Part shown: piece by piece, positions 16,715-26,085 of the stretch
Position numbering within the stretch: position 1 is the stretch's first letter
Layout of the letters: each line of letters begins with the position of its first letter
Assembly: GCF_017254915.1 (NCBI RefSeq)
Contig: NZ_JAFKCT010000004.1
Span: 248,001-312,000, forward strand
From: Algoriphagus oliviformis
GTDB taxonomy: Bacteria > Bacteroidota > Bacteroidia > Cytophagales > Cyclobacteriaceae
DNA length: 64,000 bases
Reading direction: 5' to 3'
The notes under the pieces: generated by a model
What the model saw: the letters and a program-made list of their open reading frames with translations, nothing else
The model's database searches: none
What the model was told of the DNA's origin: nothing
Program-made: the position numbers and the translations under genes

Positions 16715-17467
16715 TCAATCCTCCGATTTCGAAGATCCCATATCGACAAACTTTCCAGTCATTTTTGAGCGAGAGGGATTATCCACCACAAATTTGACCT
16801 GTATGACATCTCCCTTTTTAAAAGAGCCGATGGACGTAGTTCCCCAAAAGCTCCCTTGGTACACTTTTCCCCCAAAATCAAATTCATAATTCACTACATT
16901 GACATAGCCTCCCTTCAAATACCGAGCGCTAACCGATGTAACTGTCGCAGAAGTATGGTCTGTTTTCCGCGCTAAAAACTTTAACTCTCCAATAGACCCG
17001 AGGTGAAAAATGAATCCGAATCCTCCAACCAGAAGGACCGCCACTAGCACATTGAACCACCGCCGTCTAGCCTCCTGCTTTTCCAGCACCTCGAATCTGA
17101 CTTTCCAAAGACCATAGTTTGTTTCGCTTAAGGGCGCTACAGACTCATTGGCTGAAACGAAGCCCAATCGCTTAAAACCATCATCATTTTTCAAAAACAA
17201 CTTCAGTGCTTCCCCCATTTCTTCCACCGAAGCTGGTGCGCTCTCTGAGAAGTATTGCACCCCATTCTCCTCAAATACAATGGCCAAACCATCGCCGCTT
17301 AGGTTTCCGCTTACGTCCATCCAATTTTTTGAATCCCTCTCCAACGTCACAGAATTGAATCCTGACCAGTCCAGCGAATGGATCAACTCGCAAACCACTT
17401 GCTCCGTGGCAAATTCCGCAACCAGCTCTTGTGCCCCGCTCAAACCTTTCATTGCTAATAGCTTCAT
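16715..17467 (-). CDS. Membrane-anchored protein with DUF3592-like C-terminus
   Basis: This 250-residue protein has an N-terminal cytoplasmic part (about residues 1-130) of mixed alpha/beta character with no recognised family, one transmembrane helix (about WFNVLVAVLLVGGFGFIFHL), then a beta-rich domain. In that domain TATVTSVSARY, YEFDFGGKVYQGSF and GDVIQVKFVVDNPSRS resemble DUF3592. The ATG at 17467 sits 10 bp after the aminotransferase stop. Function unknown; the placement after sugar-biosynthesis genes may be incidental. Confidence 0.8.
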   Translation of the reverse strand: MKLLAMKGLSGAQELVAEFATEQVVCELIHSLDWSGFNSVTLERDSKNWMDVSGNLSGDGLAIVFEENGVQYFSESAPASVEEMGEALKLFLKNDDGFKRLGFVSANESVAPLSETNYGLWKVRFEVLEKQEARRRWFNVLVAVLLVGGFGFIFHLGSIGELKFLARKTDHTSATVTSVSARYLKGGYVNVVNYEFDFGGKVYQGSFWGTTSIGSFKKGDVIQVKFVVDNPSRSKMTGKFVDMGSSKSED

Positions 17468-17477
17468 CGGCACCGAG

Positions 17478-18575
17478 TTATTGGTTCTTTGTTTCAAAAA
17501 ATGCAACCATCGCCTTTGTCACAAAATCCACTTCCTCCTCTTTCAAAAAAGGATTCAAAGGCAAAGAAAGCCCTTCATCGGCTAGCTTTCTGGCATTTGC
17601 AAAATCGCCCTTCGTCTCAAACGGCTTCAAACCCGGCACAATCGCCGGATAGTGGATCGCCGTTCCGACTCCTTTTTCCGCCAAAAAGCCCGTCAACTCG
17701 TCCCGTCTTGAGCTTTGAACCACGAAAAGGTGGACATTGTGATCCGCTTCCAAAACCCCCTCGGGCAGCTTGAGCGCTGCAACCTGTGAAAGCCCCTCCA
17801 GATAGCACTGGGCAAGTACTTTACGCTTTTGCTGGTTTGCTTCAAAACCCTCCAAAAAGACATTGAGGAAGGCGGCCTGAATGGTATCAATCCGACTGTT
17901 TCTCCCTACCAAGTCATGCTGATCCCGCAGGGGTTGTCCATGATTGAGCAGCAGGCGGATTCGCCCGGCGAGACGTTCATCCTGAGCCAGACACATTCCG
18001 GCCTCACCCAGGGCGCCCAGGTTTTTGGTCGGGTAAAAACTCAGGCAGCCCACGTCGCCCCAGGTTCCGGCGGCTTTTCCATCCTGAAAAGATCCGAAAG
18101 CCTGAGCGGCATCCTCGATCACTTTCAGTCCCAAGTTCCTTGCCTTTTCCGTCAACTCCTCCATTCGCACCATCTTCCCATACAGGTGCACGGGAATAAG
18201 CGCTTTGGTTCTTTTGGTTACGGCATTTTCCCAGTCGTCTTTCAGCAAGCCATTTTCATCCGTATCCCAAAAGACCGGCTTGGCTCCCACCATCAGCACC
18301 GCCTCGGCCGTGGACACCCAAGTCATCGCGGGCACTATCACCTCATCCCCCGGACCGATCTCCAAAGCGCGCAATGCCAGCTCCAGCGCATCGGTGCCGT
18401 TGGCGCAGGGGATGGCGAAACGGGACTGTAGAAACTGGCCGACCGAACGTTCAAACTTCGCTACCTCCTCCCCTCCGGAAAAAATCCCCGCGTCCAGCAT
18501 CTCACCAAACTTGGACTTCAGGCGCTGCTTGAGCGCCTCGTCCATGCGCTTCAGGTCAAGAAAGGGTATGTTCAT
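17478..18575 (-). CDS. DegT/DnrJ/EryC1-family sugar aminotransferase
   Basis: This 365-residue PLP enzyme begins IPFLDLKRMD. It has the cofactor motifs CANGTDALELAL, VIEDAAQAFGS (Asp155) and SFYPTKNLGALGEAG, with the Schiff-base lysine at about Lys184. The family transfers an amino group from glutamate to keto-sugar nucleotides for surface polysaccharide or aminosugar synthesis. Its start lies 20 bp inside the preceding glycosyltransferase gene, so the two are cotranscribed. The sugar product is not deducible. Confidence 0.93.
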   Translation of the reverse strand: MNIPFLDLKRMDEALKQRLKSKFGEMLDAGIFSGGEEVAKFERSVGQFLQSRFAIPCANGTDALELALRALEIGPGDEVIVPAMTWVSTAEAVLMVGAKPVFWDTDENGLLKDDWENAVTKRTKALIPVHLYGKMVRMEELTEKARNLGLKVIEDAAQAFGSFQDGKAAGTWGDVGCLSFYPTKNLGALGEAGMCLAQDERLAGRIRLLLNHGQPLRDQHDLVGRNSRIDTIQAAFLNVFLEGFEANQQKRKVLAQCYLEGLSQVAALKLPEGVLEADHNVHLFVVQSSRRDELTGFLAEKGVGTAIHYPAIVPGLKPFETKGDFANARKLADEGLSLPLNPFLKEEEVDFVTKAMVAFFETKNQ

Positions 18576-19845
18576 CCAAAATTTTGGCTAGGTCGTGGGC
18601 AAGTGCCTGTCGGGAAAAGCGGTCTATCTTCGCCTCGGATTTGGCGGCACCGTCTCCGTCCATCAGCTTTCGCAGCGCAATCTGGATCTTCACAAAATCC
18701 TCGTGGCGGATGACTTCCCCGCCTCCGGCTTCCGCAAGGATCTTGGCGGAGTCGCCGGTGGGATCACCCAGCGCCAGCACCGGCACGCCCGTGGCGAGGT
18801 ATTCGAAGAGCTTTCCGGGAATATTCCCCTGGGCATTTTTGGTATCGGTGAGGATCAAAACCAGTGCATCGGCTTTGGCATAAAAACCAAAAACCTCCCC
18901 GTGCGAGACGTAGCCGGGGAAAAACACCCGCTCGCTGAGCCAAGCATCCGCTTGCACAAAGTCGCGAACCTGCTCAGAAACTTTTCCCACAAAGGTCATC
19001 CCGACTTCCTCTCCCGTCTCGACAAACTCCTCCTTCATCGCCTTCAGCACCGGAATGGGATTGCGGATGGAGTCGATCACCCCGGAGTAGACCAGATGGA
19101 GCTCTCTTTCCTTTTTCGCTTTGGGTGAAAAGTCGGCAGGCAAATCCGCCGGGTCGTAGCCATTGGTCAGCAGGTTGATCTTCCTTTGAGCGAGCTTTTC
19201 CAGATCATGTTGGAAAGTCGGGGAAATCGTCAGAACGGCGTTGGCCTCATTCAGCACGCTTTGTTCCAGGCTTTGATGTCGGCGCCGGACAAGATCAGTC
19301 ATCGGCAGCTTATCGAGAAACTCCCACTGCGACCAGGGATCTCGGAAGTCGGCGATCCAGGGCAAGCCTGTTTTGCGCTTCAGCTCCAGCCCGATCAGGT
19401 GCATGCTATGCGGCGGACCCGTGGTAATCACAGCCTGAAACTGCCCGCTTTTCGCCAAGTCCGCCAGAAATTTCACCGAGGGCTTTACCCAAAACACCCG
19501 CGGATCAGGCACGAGCAAGTTGGCACGCATCCAAATGGCGGCCTTTTCCAAAAAGCCCCGATCCTTCTGCTCCAGCAGCCTTCCGGGATGGGTTTTGGAC
19601 TTGCGTTTTACTTTGGAGAAAAGCTGGTAGGGTTCCCAGATCGGAAATTTGATCACTTCCAGATGCTCTGGGATTTCCTTCGCCAGACTTTCGTCCTGTA
19701 GGTCAAAATCAGGGTTTTCCGGCGTAAAAATCACCGGCTCCCAGCCGGATTCGGGCAAGTACTTGGCAAACTTCAGCCAACGCTGCACGCCCGATCCTCC
19801 GCTTGGCGGCCAGTAGTAGGTGATGATGAGAACTCTTTTTTGCAT
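18556..19845 (-). CDS. GT4-like glycosyltransferase
   Basis: This 429-residue protein has an N-terminal Rossmann fold starting VLIITYYWPPSGGSGVQRW, an acceptor region with TGPPHSMHL and IADFRDPW, and a C-terminal donor domain with LHLVYSGVI, FFPGYVSHGEVFGFYAKAD and GKLFEYLATGVPVLAL, the GT-B pattern of family 4. It should build surface glycan on the cytoplasmic side, together with the DegT enzyme that follows. The ATG at 19845 begins the conserved fold; the extra upstream codons of the open frame are only a readthrough of a heptamer repeat. Confidence 0.92.
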   Translation of the reverse strand: MQKRVLIITYYWPPSGGSGVQRWLKFAKYLPESGWEPVIFTPENPDFDLQDESLAKEIPEHLEVIKFPIWEPYQLFSKVKRKSKTHPGRLLEQKDRGFLEKAAIWMRANLLVPDPRVFWVKPSVKFLADLAKSGQFQAVITTGPPHSMHLIGLELKRKTGLPWIADFRDPWSQWEFLDKLPMTDLVRRRHQSLEQSVLNEANAVLTISPTFQHDLEKLAQRKINLLTNGYDPADLPADFSPKAKKERELHLVYSGVIDSIRNPIPVLKAMKEEFVETGEEVGMTFVGKVSEQVRDFVQADAWLSERVFFPGYVSHGEVFGFYAKADALVLILTDTKNAQGNIPGKLFEYLATGVPVLALGDPTGDSAKILAEAGGGEVIRHEDFVKIQIALRKLMDGDGAAKSEAKIDRFSRQALAHDLAKILDEHTLS

Positions 19846-19849
19846 CGTT

Positions 19850-19884
19850 GTACAAAGTACCAGGTACAAAGTACAAAGTACAAG
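19850..19884. repeat. Tandem heptamer repeat (GTACAAA)5 upstream of the glycosyltransferase
   Basis: Five 7-bp units in a row: GTACAAA, GTACCAG (degenerate), GTACAAA, GTACAAA, GTACAAG. The array starts 4 bp upstream of the glycosyltransferase ATG, in the position of its leader or promoter. On the coding strand it reads as repeated TTTGTAC, resembling fragments of the -7 box. Copy-number change would alter spacing. Confidence 0.9.
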
Positions 19885-19950
19885 CCCGAGCAAAAAGAAA
19901 GGGAGAAAGTTTCCCTTCCCCCTTTCCGGCTGATAATCTATAAGGACATT

Positions 19951-20142
19951 TTATATGGAGTAGGCATAAACAAACTCGACTATGGTAAGCAATAACAGCA
20001 AACCAGCAACACCTGCCAGAACCTTCACTGCTTTACCATACTGTCGCTTATCTTTCTTCATCAACCCTACTAGTAAAAACCAGAAGATCAACGCAACACC
20101 TCCAACAGTGGCTAGCATTTTAACCGATGAAATTATCTCCAT
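19951..20142 (-). CDS. Small two-helix membrane protein
   Basis: This 63-residue protein has two hydrophobic helices (about residues 8-27 and 41-61) joined by a charged turn, KKDKRQYGKAVK, a convincing hairpin membrane topology. No family recognised. It starts 37 bp after the isocitrate dehydrogenase stop on the same strand and could be cotranscribed with it. Because it is short, coding status rests on the topology and lack of a competing frame. Confidence 0.6.
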   Translation of the reverse strand: MEIISSVKMLATVGGVALIFWFLLVGLMKKDKRQYGKAVKVLAGVAGLLLLLTIVEFVYAYSI

Positions 20143-20179
20143 ACGTTACGCCAAGTACTCTATTAGACCTCTTTGAATC

Positions 20180-21634
20180 TTACTCTCCTTGCGCCAGCGA
20201 GTAAGCTCTTTTGCCTTCAAAGCTGTACAAATTCGCGGTCTGGATAAACTCGATTCCCAAATCAGAAATCTGCTTCAGCAAGTCCAAGATCTGCGCCGGG
20301 CTGATCACAGCTTGGTCGGCAGTCTGGAATCTACATCTCCAGTGGTCGGTGCAGAAGGTTTCTTTCATGCCAGCTGGAAATACTTTCACACCTCGGTTGG
20401 TGATGAGCTGGAGCTGAAGTCCGCTGGCATTCGCAGCGCGGAGCTTTTCACCCAAGACGTTCGGATCGCGTCCGTCCTCGTCCCAAGCCACAAACACATC
20501 CACACCGATCAGTTCCTTTTTCTCGGGAGTTCTCGCCTTCAGTTTGGTATTCATCGGCGTGGTGTCTTCCTTGTCGAAAGCCGCCGGTATCATATTCGCC
20601 GGGCTTTGACCCAGTCTGGCGATCACCGCCTCGGCAAACTCAGCGGTGCCGACCTTCTTGGAGGAAAGCCCTTCCTGATAGATGTCGCCGGTGTGGATAC
20701 CGTCTTCCAGGGTTTTCATCCAAGCATTGGCGATTTTCTCAGCCACTTCTGGCTGGCCGATATGCACGAGCATCATGATGGCGCCATTCAGCAAGCCAGA
20801 CGGGTTGGCGATGCCCATCCCGGTAATGTCCGGCGCAGAACCGTGGATCGCTTCGAACATGGCCACTTCCTCGCCCACGTTGGCAGAGCCGCCCAATCCT
20901 ACCGAACCGGTCACTTGAGCCGCCACGTCGGAGATGATGTCCCCGTAGAGATTCAGCGTCACGATCACGTCAAAGATCTCCGGACGATCCGCAATCAGCG
21001 CAGTTCCGATATCGATGATCTTGTGGTCGGTTTTGATGTCTGGATATTCCTTGGCGATCTCGTCAAAAGTCCTGTGGAAAAGTCCGTCGGCCAACTTCAT
21101 GATGTTGTCCTTGGTCATACAGGTCACCTTCTTACGACCGTATTTTTTGGCGTATTCAAAGGCGTAGCGGATGATCTTCTCAGAACCAGGCTGGGAGATC
21201 AGCTTCAGGCTTTGCACCACTTCCTGGGTCTGTCTATGCTCGATGCCGGCGTAGAGATCTTCCTCGTTTTCGCGGATGATGACCATGTCGGTCTTCGGGA
21301 AGTGCGTCTGGATAAAAGGCGAATAGGACTTGCACGGCCTCACATTGGCGAAAAGGCCAAAGGAAGTACGGGTGGTCACATTGAGTGACTTGAAGCCTCC
21401 CCCTTGCGGAGTGGTGATGGGCGCTTTCAGGAAGACCTTGGTTTCGCGGAGGGACTCGAAGGCCTTGGGCTCCATGCCAGAGCTCACCCCTTTGAGGTAG
21501 ACCTGCTCCCCGATCTCGATGACATCGTACTCAAGTTGCGCGCCTGCGGCTTCGAGGATGTTGAGGGTGGCGGTCATGATTTCCGGACCGATCCCGTCGC
21601 CGTAAGCCACTGTAATTTTTCTCTTGGAAGACAT
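20180..21634 (-). CDS. icd: NADP-dependent isocitrate dehydrogenase, long form
   Basis: This 484-residue enzyme oxidatively decarboxylates isocitrate to 2-oxoglutarate in the TCA cycle. ITVAYGDGIGPEIM opens the isocitrate/isopropylmalate dehydrogenase fold. LNVTTRTSFGLFANVRP carries substrate-binding arginines, IIRENEEDLYAGIEH and NLYGDIISDVAAQ the catalytic and metal-binding residues, and EAIHGSAPDITG the cofactor loop. A C-terminal extension of about 140 residues after ARTPEKKEL matches the Thermus-type long IDH. The ATG at 21634 is used; the frame continues upstream into non-homologous sequence. NADP preference is inferred from the subfamily. Confidence 0.93.
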   Translation of the reverse strand: MSSKRKITVAYGDGIGPEIMTATLNILEAAGAQLEYDVIEIGEQVYLKGVSSGMEPKAFESLRETKVFLKAPITTPQGGGFKSLNVTTRTSFGLFANVRPCKSYSPFIQTHFPKTDMVIIRENEEDLYAGIEHRQTQEVVQSLKLISQPGSEKIIRYAFEYAKKYGRKKVTCMTKDNIMKLADGLFHRTFDEIAKEYPDIKTDHKIIDIGTALIADRPEIFDVIVTLNLYGDIISDVAAQVTGSVGLGGSANVGEEVAMFEAIHGSAPDITGMGIANPSGLLNGAIMMLVHIGQPEVAEKIANAWMKTLEDGIHTGDIYQEGLSSKKVGTAEFAEAVIARLGQSPANMIPAAFDKEDTTPMNTKLKARTPEKKELIGVDVFVAWDEDGRDPNVLGEKLRAANASGLQLQLITNRGVKVFPAGMKETFCTDHWRCRFQTADQAVISPAQILDLLKQISDLGIEFIQTANLYSFEGKRAYSLAQGE

Positions 21635-21954
21635 ATTTACAGGAGGTTTTGTTGTGTTTTTAGGAAAGCCAAAAGTAAATAAAAATGCCTGAAGGCGACG
21701 GGAATCGGGTCTTTTATTCCCCAAAAGGCAGGCAGTCGCTTTCAGCGGAAAGCTTGGTCTCCGCTTGTTTTCGACCTACAAAAAAGCAAGCCCGGCACTT
21801 TTCCCGAAACATCCCCTTCCCACGGCCCCAAAGCAGGCTATTATCTTTCATTTTGGGGTTTTGGACAAAAGTCCGCCCTGCCTAATTTCTGCCTTGGCTG
21901 ATTTGGCTTTGTACCCCCTAGGTGTATATTTGTTTTTCCACACCCAATTCGCTT
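21635..21954. other. 320-bp divergent promoter region, icd / enoyl-CoA hydratase
   Basis: No gene is supported here. On the minus strand TACTTTTG (21677-21670) is a -7-like box about 35 bp from the icd start, without a clear -33 partner. On the plus strand a full promoter for the hydratase gene lies at 21902-21932. The middle shows no convincing hairpin or repeat. Confidence 0.55.
21902..21932 (+). promoter_or_regulatory. Bacteroidota promoter of the enoyl-CoA hydratase gene
   Basis: TTTG (21902-21905), a 19-bp spacer and TATATTTG (21925-21932) match the consensus exactly. The first in-frame start-like codon (GTG at 21922) overlaps the -7 box, so translation must begin at the ATG at 21955, giving a leader of about 16 nt. 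Confidence 0.7.
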
Positions 21955-22740
<786 letters not shown>

Positions 22741-22755
22741 ACTCCTCGCTCCCGC

Positions 22756-24261
22756 ATGAGTAACCTAAAGAAACTTGCCGGCCAGACCGCCATCTACGGA
22801 CTGAGCAGCATCCTGGCAAGGTCCATCAATTTTTTGATGATCTTCGTCTATACTTCCTACCTGGACAAGGAAGTAGTGGGCTCATTTACGGGCATCTACG
22901 CCCTGATCGGGTTTCTGAACATCATCTTTACCTACGGGATGGAGACCTCGTTTTTCCGATTTTCCACTGGGAAAAGCCTCGATCCCCAGCGGGTCTACAA
23001 TACCACCCAGTCCCTTCTGATCACTTCCACGCTCTTTCTCGGAACGGGGATCTACCTCTTGGCGCCTTGGCTGGCGGAGCTGCTGGACTACCCGGGACAG
23101 GCCTACCTCTTTCGCTGGACGGCCTTGATCCTGTCGTTTGACGCGATTTTGGCGATCCCTTTTGCAAAGCTGAGGCTCAACAACCGCGCTTTTGCCTTTG
23201 CTGGCGCCAAGATCATCAACGTCCTGCTCAATGTCTTTTTCACTCTGCTGCTCATCGTGTGGATCCCCAGCCTGATCGGCTCCGGTCTGATGCAGGATGG
23301 CTTTCTCGGCTACCAAAGCGACTGGGGCGTGGAGTACATCTTGCTCGCCAACCTGTTTGCCAATGGGCTGATCATTCCCTACGTGTGGTGGCGCGCGGGA
23401 TTTTTCAGCTTTTCCCTGGAAAAGGAAATCATCCAACCCATGTGGAAGTATGCGCTTCCGCTGCTCTTCATGGGCTTGGCCGGAGTGACCAACGAACTGG
23501 TGTCGAGACTTCTCTTTGAATACCTCCTGCCGGAAAACTTCTACCCCGGTCTGAGCCCTCGTGAAGCCGCGGGGATCTTTGGCACCAGCGTGAAGCTCGC
23601 CATCCTGATGAACCTGGTCATCCAAGCTTTCAAATATGCCGCGGAGCCCTTTTTCTTTGGAAAGTCCGGCGACAAAAACTCCCCTCAGCTCTATGCGAAC
23701 GTGATGCATGCTTTTGTGATCTTTTGCTCGGTACTGATGGTCGCCATCTCGGTCAATCTCGACTTGGTAGGCTACCTGTTCCCGGCTGGTGAAGGCTACG
23801 ACTCGGCCTTTTTCATCGTGCCGATCCTCCTGATGGGCTATCTGTTGCTGGGGATTTATTTCAACCTCTCGATCTGGTTTAAGATCACCGATCAAACCAA
23901 GTACAGCTTTTGGATCACCTTGGCCGGGGCGGTGGTGAGCGTGGCCGTGATCTTTGGCGCAGTGCCTACCTTGGGCTATCTGGGCGGAGCGCTGAGCACG
24001 CTGATCTGTTATCTCGTGATGACGGCGATGTGCTACTACTATGGCCAAAAGCACTTTCCCATCCCCTACCAAACCGGCCGCGACATCAGCTACTTGGTCT
24101 TGGCCTTTGCCTTGAGCTATGCGGGCTTCTTTCTCGACCTAGGCTCGGGCGGGTTAAACTTTTTTGCCAAAAACAGCCTTGTCATATTGTTCTTGGCTTG
24201 GATTGCCTACTGGGAAAAAGACCTGCTCGGCGCGGTTTTCCAGCGCAAAAAGTCAGTCTGA
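22756..24261 (+). CDS. Oligosaccharide flippase family (Wzx/MurJ-like) protein
   Basis: This 501-residue protein has 12-14 hydrophobic segments. The N-terminus LAGQTAIYGLSSILARSINFL and the FTYGMETSFFRF segment are typical of Bacteroidota polysaccharide-biosynthesis flippases of the MOP superfamily. It should move lipid-linked sugars or a precursor across the inner membrane. In Bacteroidota this gene is commonly found ahead of the TPR/DUF4292/M23 genes seen next, which may reflect a shared envelope role; the exact substrate is unknown. Confidence 0.9.
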   Translation: MSNLKKLAGQTAIYGLSSILARSINFLMIFVYTSYLDKEVVGSFTGIYALIGFLNIIFTYGMETSFFRFSTGKSLDPQRVYNTTQSLLITSTLFLGTGIYLLAPWLAELLDYPGQAYLFRWTALILSFDAILAIPFAKLRLNNRAFAFAGAKIINVLLNVFFTLLLIVWIPSLIGSGLMQDGFLGYQSDWGVEYILLANLFANGLIIPYVWWRAGFFSFSLEKEIIQPMWKYALPLLFMGLAGVTNELVSRLLFEYLLPENFYPGLSPREAAGIFGTSVKLAILMNLVIQAFKYAAEPFFFGKSGDKNSPQLYANVMHAFVIFCSVLMVAISVNLDLVGYLFPAGEGYDSAFFIVPILLMGYLLLGIYFNLSIWFKITDQTKYSFWITLAGAVVSVAVIFGAVPTLGYLGGALSTLICYLVMTAMCYYYGQKHFPIPYQTGRDISYLVLAFALSYAGFFLDLGSGGLNFFAKNSLVILFLAWIAYWEKDLLGAVFQRKKSV

Positions 24262-24321
24262 CCCAGCCCGGTCCTTTGTCCCGGCAAACGAAATAGTCCA
24301 GTCGATTTGAGCAAAAGGCAT

Positions 24322-24329
24322 TATGTTTG
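24322..24329 (+). promoter_or_regulatory. -7-like box before the TPR gene
   Basis: TATGTTTG matches TAnnTTTG, 7 bp upstream of the ATG at 24337. No TTG lies at a suitable distance, so it is only a half-match. If used, the transcript would be almost leaderless. Confidence 0.3.
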
Positions 24330-24336
24330 TTAATTG

Positions 24337-26085
24337 ATGCAGCATTCCCGATTCACCGTGAGATTTACCCCGTTCGTATTCCTGTTTGCCTTTTTTTGCC
24401 TGGGTCATACCGCCGGTTTTTCCCAGCAGAAGCTTTCGCGAAAGGAATCAAAGCTTCAAGACCTCCAGGCCAGATCCAGCCGGTATTTTATCGAGGGTGA
24501 AAAAGCCCTCGTCCTGGGCGACCTGGAAAAGGCCTACTTCTATCTCCAGCATTCCCTGGAGCTGACCCCAGAAGAACCCGCCATCAACTACAAGATCGCG
24601 GAAGTACTCGTCCGCTCTGACCAGGCCCAAAAGGGTCTTCCCTTTGCGGAAAAGGCCGCCCTGGCCGACCCGGACAACAAGTACTACTCCCTCATGGTGG
24701 CGGAGATCTATACCAACCTCAAGCAGCCCATGAAGGCCGCCGAGATCCTGGATCGACTCACTGCCGACAGCGAGCAAAACCAGCAGTACAACCTCGACTT
24801 GGCCTCGATCTACCTCAATGCGGGGGAATTTGACAAAGCCCTCGTCGTCCTGGACAGAGCTGAGGACTACTACGGCGTCCGCGAACCCTTCACCGTGCAA
24901 AAGCAGCGGATCTACCTTCGGAAAAACGACCTGCCCCATGCCGTCATAGAAGGGGAAAAGCTCATCGAGGCGTTCCCCGGTAACCCGGCCTACGTCCTCA
25001 ACCTGGTCGAAATCCTCTACAACAACGCCCGCCTCGACCAAGCCATGGCACTGGTCTCCGAGGAAATAGAAAAATACCCGAACCAGCCCGAACTACAGAT
25101 GGCTGCCTATACCCTGCTCAAGGAAAAAGGGCAAGTGGCGCAAGCCAACGAGTACCTGATGTCGGCCTTCCGAAGCCCCGATTTGGACGGGGAGGTGAAG
25201 GCCAAGACCTTCAAGTCCATGCTGGCCGAGATGCAGACCTCCCAGCGCGACTCCCTGCTCGAGCAGATGGAAGCGCTGATGCTGGAACTCAACTCCGGCG
25301 ATGCCATGGTCATGGAAGTGATCGGCGAGCGCAAAAAGAACAACGGCGACCTGCCCGCAGCCATAGACTACTACAAAAAATCCCTCCAGATCCAGCCCAA
25401 AAACGCCGCAATCCTGGAGCAGGTGATCCTGAATTCCTTTGGCGAAAGCCCGGACTTTGCGGAGATGGAGACCTATACCACCATGGGCGTGGACGAGTTT
25501 CCGGATGCGCCGGAGTTTTGGTTTTATGACGGCGTGGTCAAGTCGGCGAGAAAGAAGGACAGCCTGGCCGTACAGTCCCTCACGCGCTCCGTGGAGCTTA
25601 ACGCCGGCAAGAACAACCAACTCGACCAGGTCGCCTTTGGCTCGCTGGGCAGCTCCTACTACAACCTGGGCGTGAAGGACTCCGCTTTTTTCTACTTCGA
25701 AAAAGCCCTCAAACTCAACCCCAACGACGAGCAGGTGCTAAACAATTATGCCTATTTCCTTTCGCTGGAAAAAAAGGATCTGGAAAAGGCCCGCACCATG
25801 TCCGAAAAGGTCATCAAAAAACACCCGAAAAACTCTACCTACCTCGATACATACGCCTGGGTTCTCTTTCAGATGGGCGCCTATGAGGAAGCCTCCCAGT
25901 ACATGGGCGAGGCGATCCTCAACGATCCCGAGCCCAGCGGAGTCATGCTGGAGCACTATGGAGACATCCTGTTTCATCTTGGCAAAGTTTCTGAGGCGAT
26001 GACCTGGTGGAGAAAAGCGGAAGGAAGCACCGAGGCTTCTGACAAGCTGGCTCAAAAACTAAAAGACGGAAAATACCATGAATAG
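24337..26085 (+). CDS. Secreted tetratricopeptide-repeat protein
   Basis: This 582-residue protein has a signal peptide (hydrophobic core near residues 9-25, ending GFSQ) followed by about ten TPR-like helix pairs. Examples are EKAYFYLQHSLELTPEEP, KALVVLDRAEDYYG, AIDYYKKSLQIQPKN and SAFFYFEKALKLNPNDEQ. It should be a periplasmic or outer-membrane-associated scaffold. It overlaps the DUF4292 lipoprotein gene by 8 bp, and the EnvC-like gene follows 5 bp later; the three probably form a conserved envelope module. The ATG at 24337 follows an in-frame TTG directly. Confidence 0.9.
   Translation: MQHSRFTVRFTPFVFLFAFFCLGHTAGFSQQKLSRKESKLQDLQARSSRYFIEGEKALVLGDLEKAYFYLQHSLELTPEEPAINYKIAEVLVRSDQAQKGLPFAEKAALADPDNKYYSLMVAEIYTNLKQPMKAAEILDRLTADSEQNQQYNLDLASIYLNAGEFDKALVVLDRAEDYYGVREPFTVQKQRIYLRKNDLPHAVIEGEKLIEAFPGNPAYVLNLVEILYNNARLDQAMALVSEEIEKYPNQPELQMAAYTLLKEKGQVAQANEYLMSAFRSPDLDGEVKAKTFKSMLAEMQTSQRDSLLEQMEALMLELNSGDAMVMEVIGERKKNNGDLPAAIDYYKKSLQIQPKNAAILEQVILNSFGESPDFAEMETYTTMGVDEFPDAPEFWFYDGVVKSARKKDSLAVQSLTRSVELNAGKNNQLDQVAFGSLGSSYYNLGVKDSAFFYFEKALKLNPNDEQVLNNYAYFLSLEKKDLEKARTMSEKVIKKHPKNSTYLDTYAWVLFQMGAYEEASQYMGEAILNDPEPSGVMLEHYGDILFHLGKVSEAMTWWRKAEGSTEASDKLAQKLKDGKYHE

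Noticed and set aside
21640..21654. AGGAGG followed by GTG on the plus strand upstream of the hydratase
   Set aside because: It opens only about 12 codons before a stop, and this group does not rely on Shine-Dalgarno sequences.
22882..24072. 396-codon minus-strand frame opposite the flippase
   Set aside because: Translation is rich in His, Arg and Asp with no hydrophobic or domain pattern, a typical shadow of a GC-biased membrane-protein gene.
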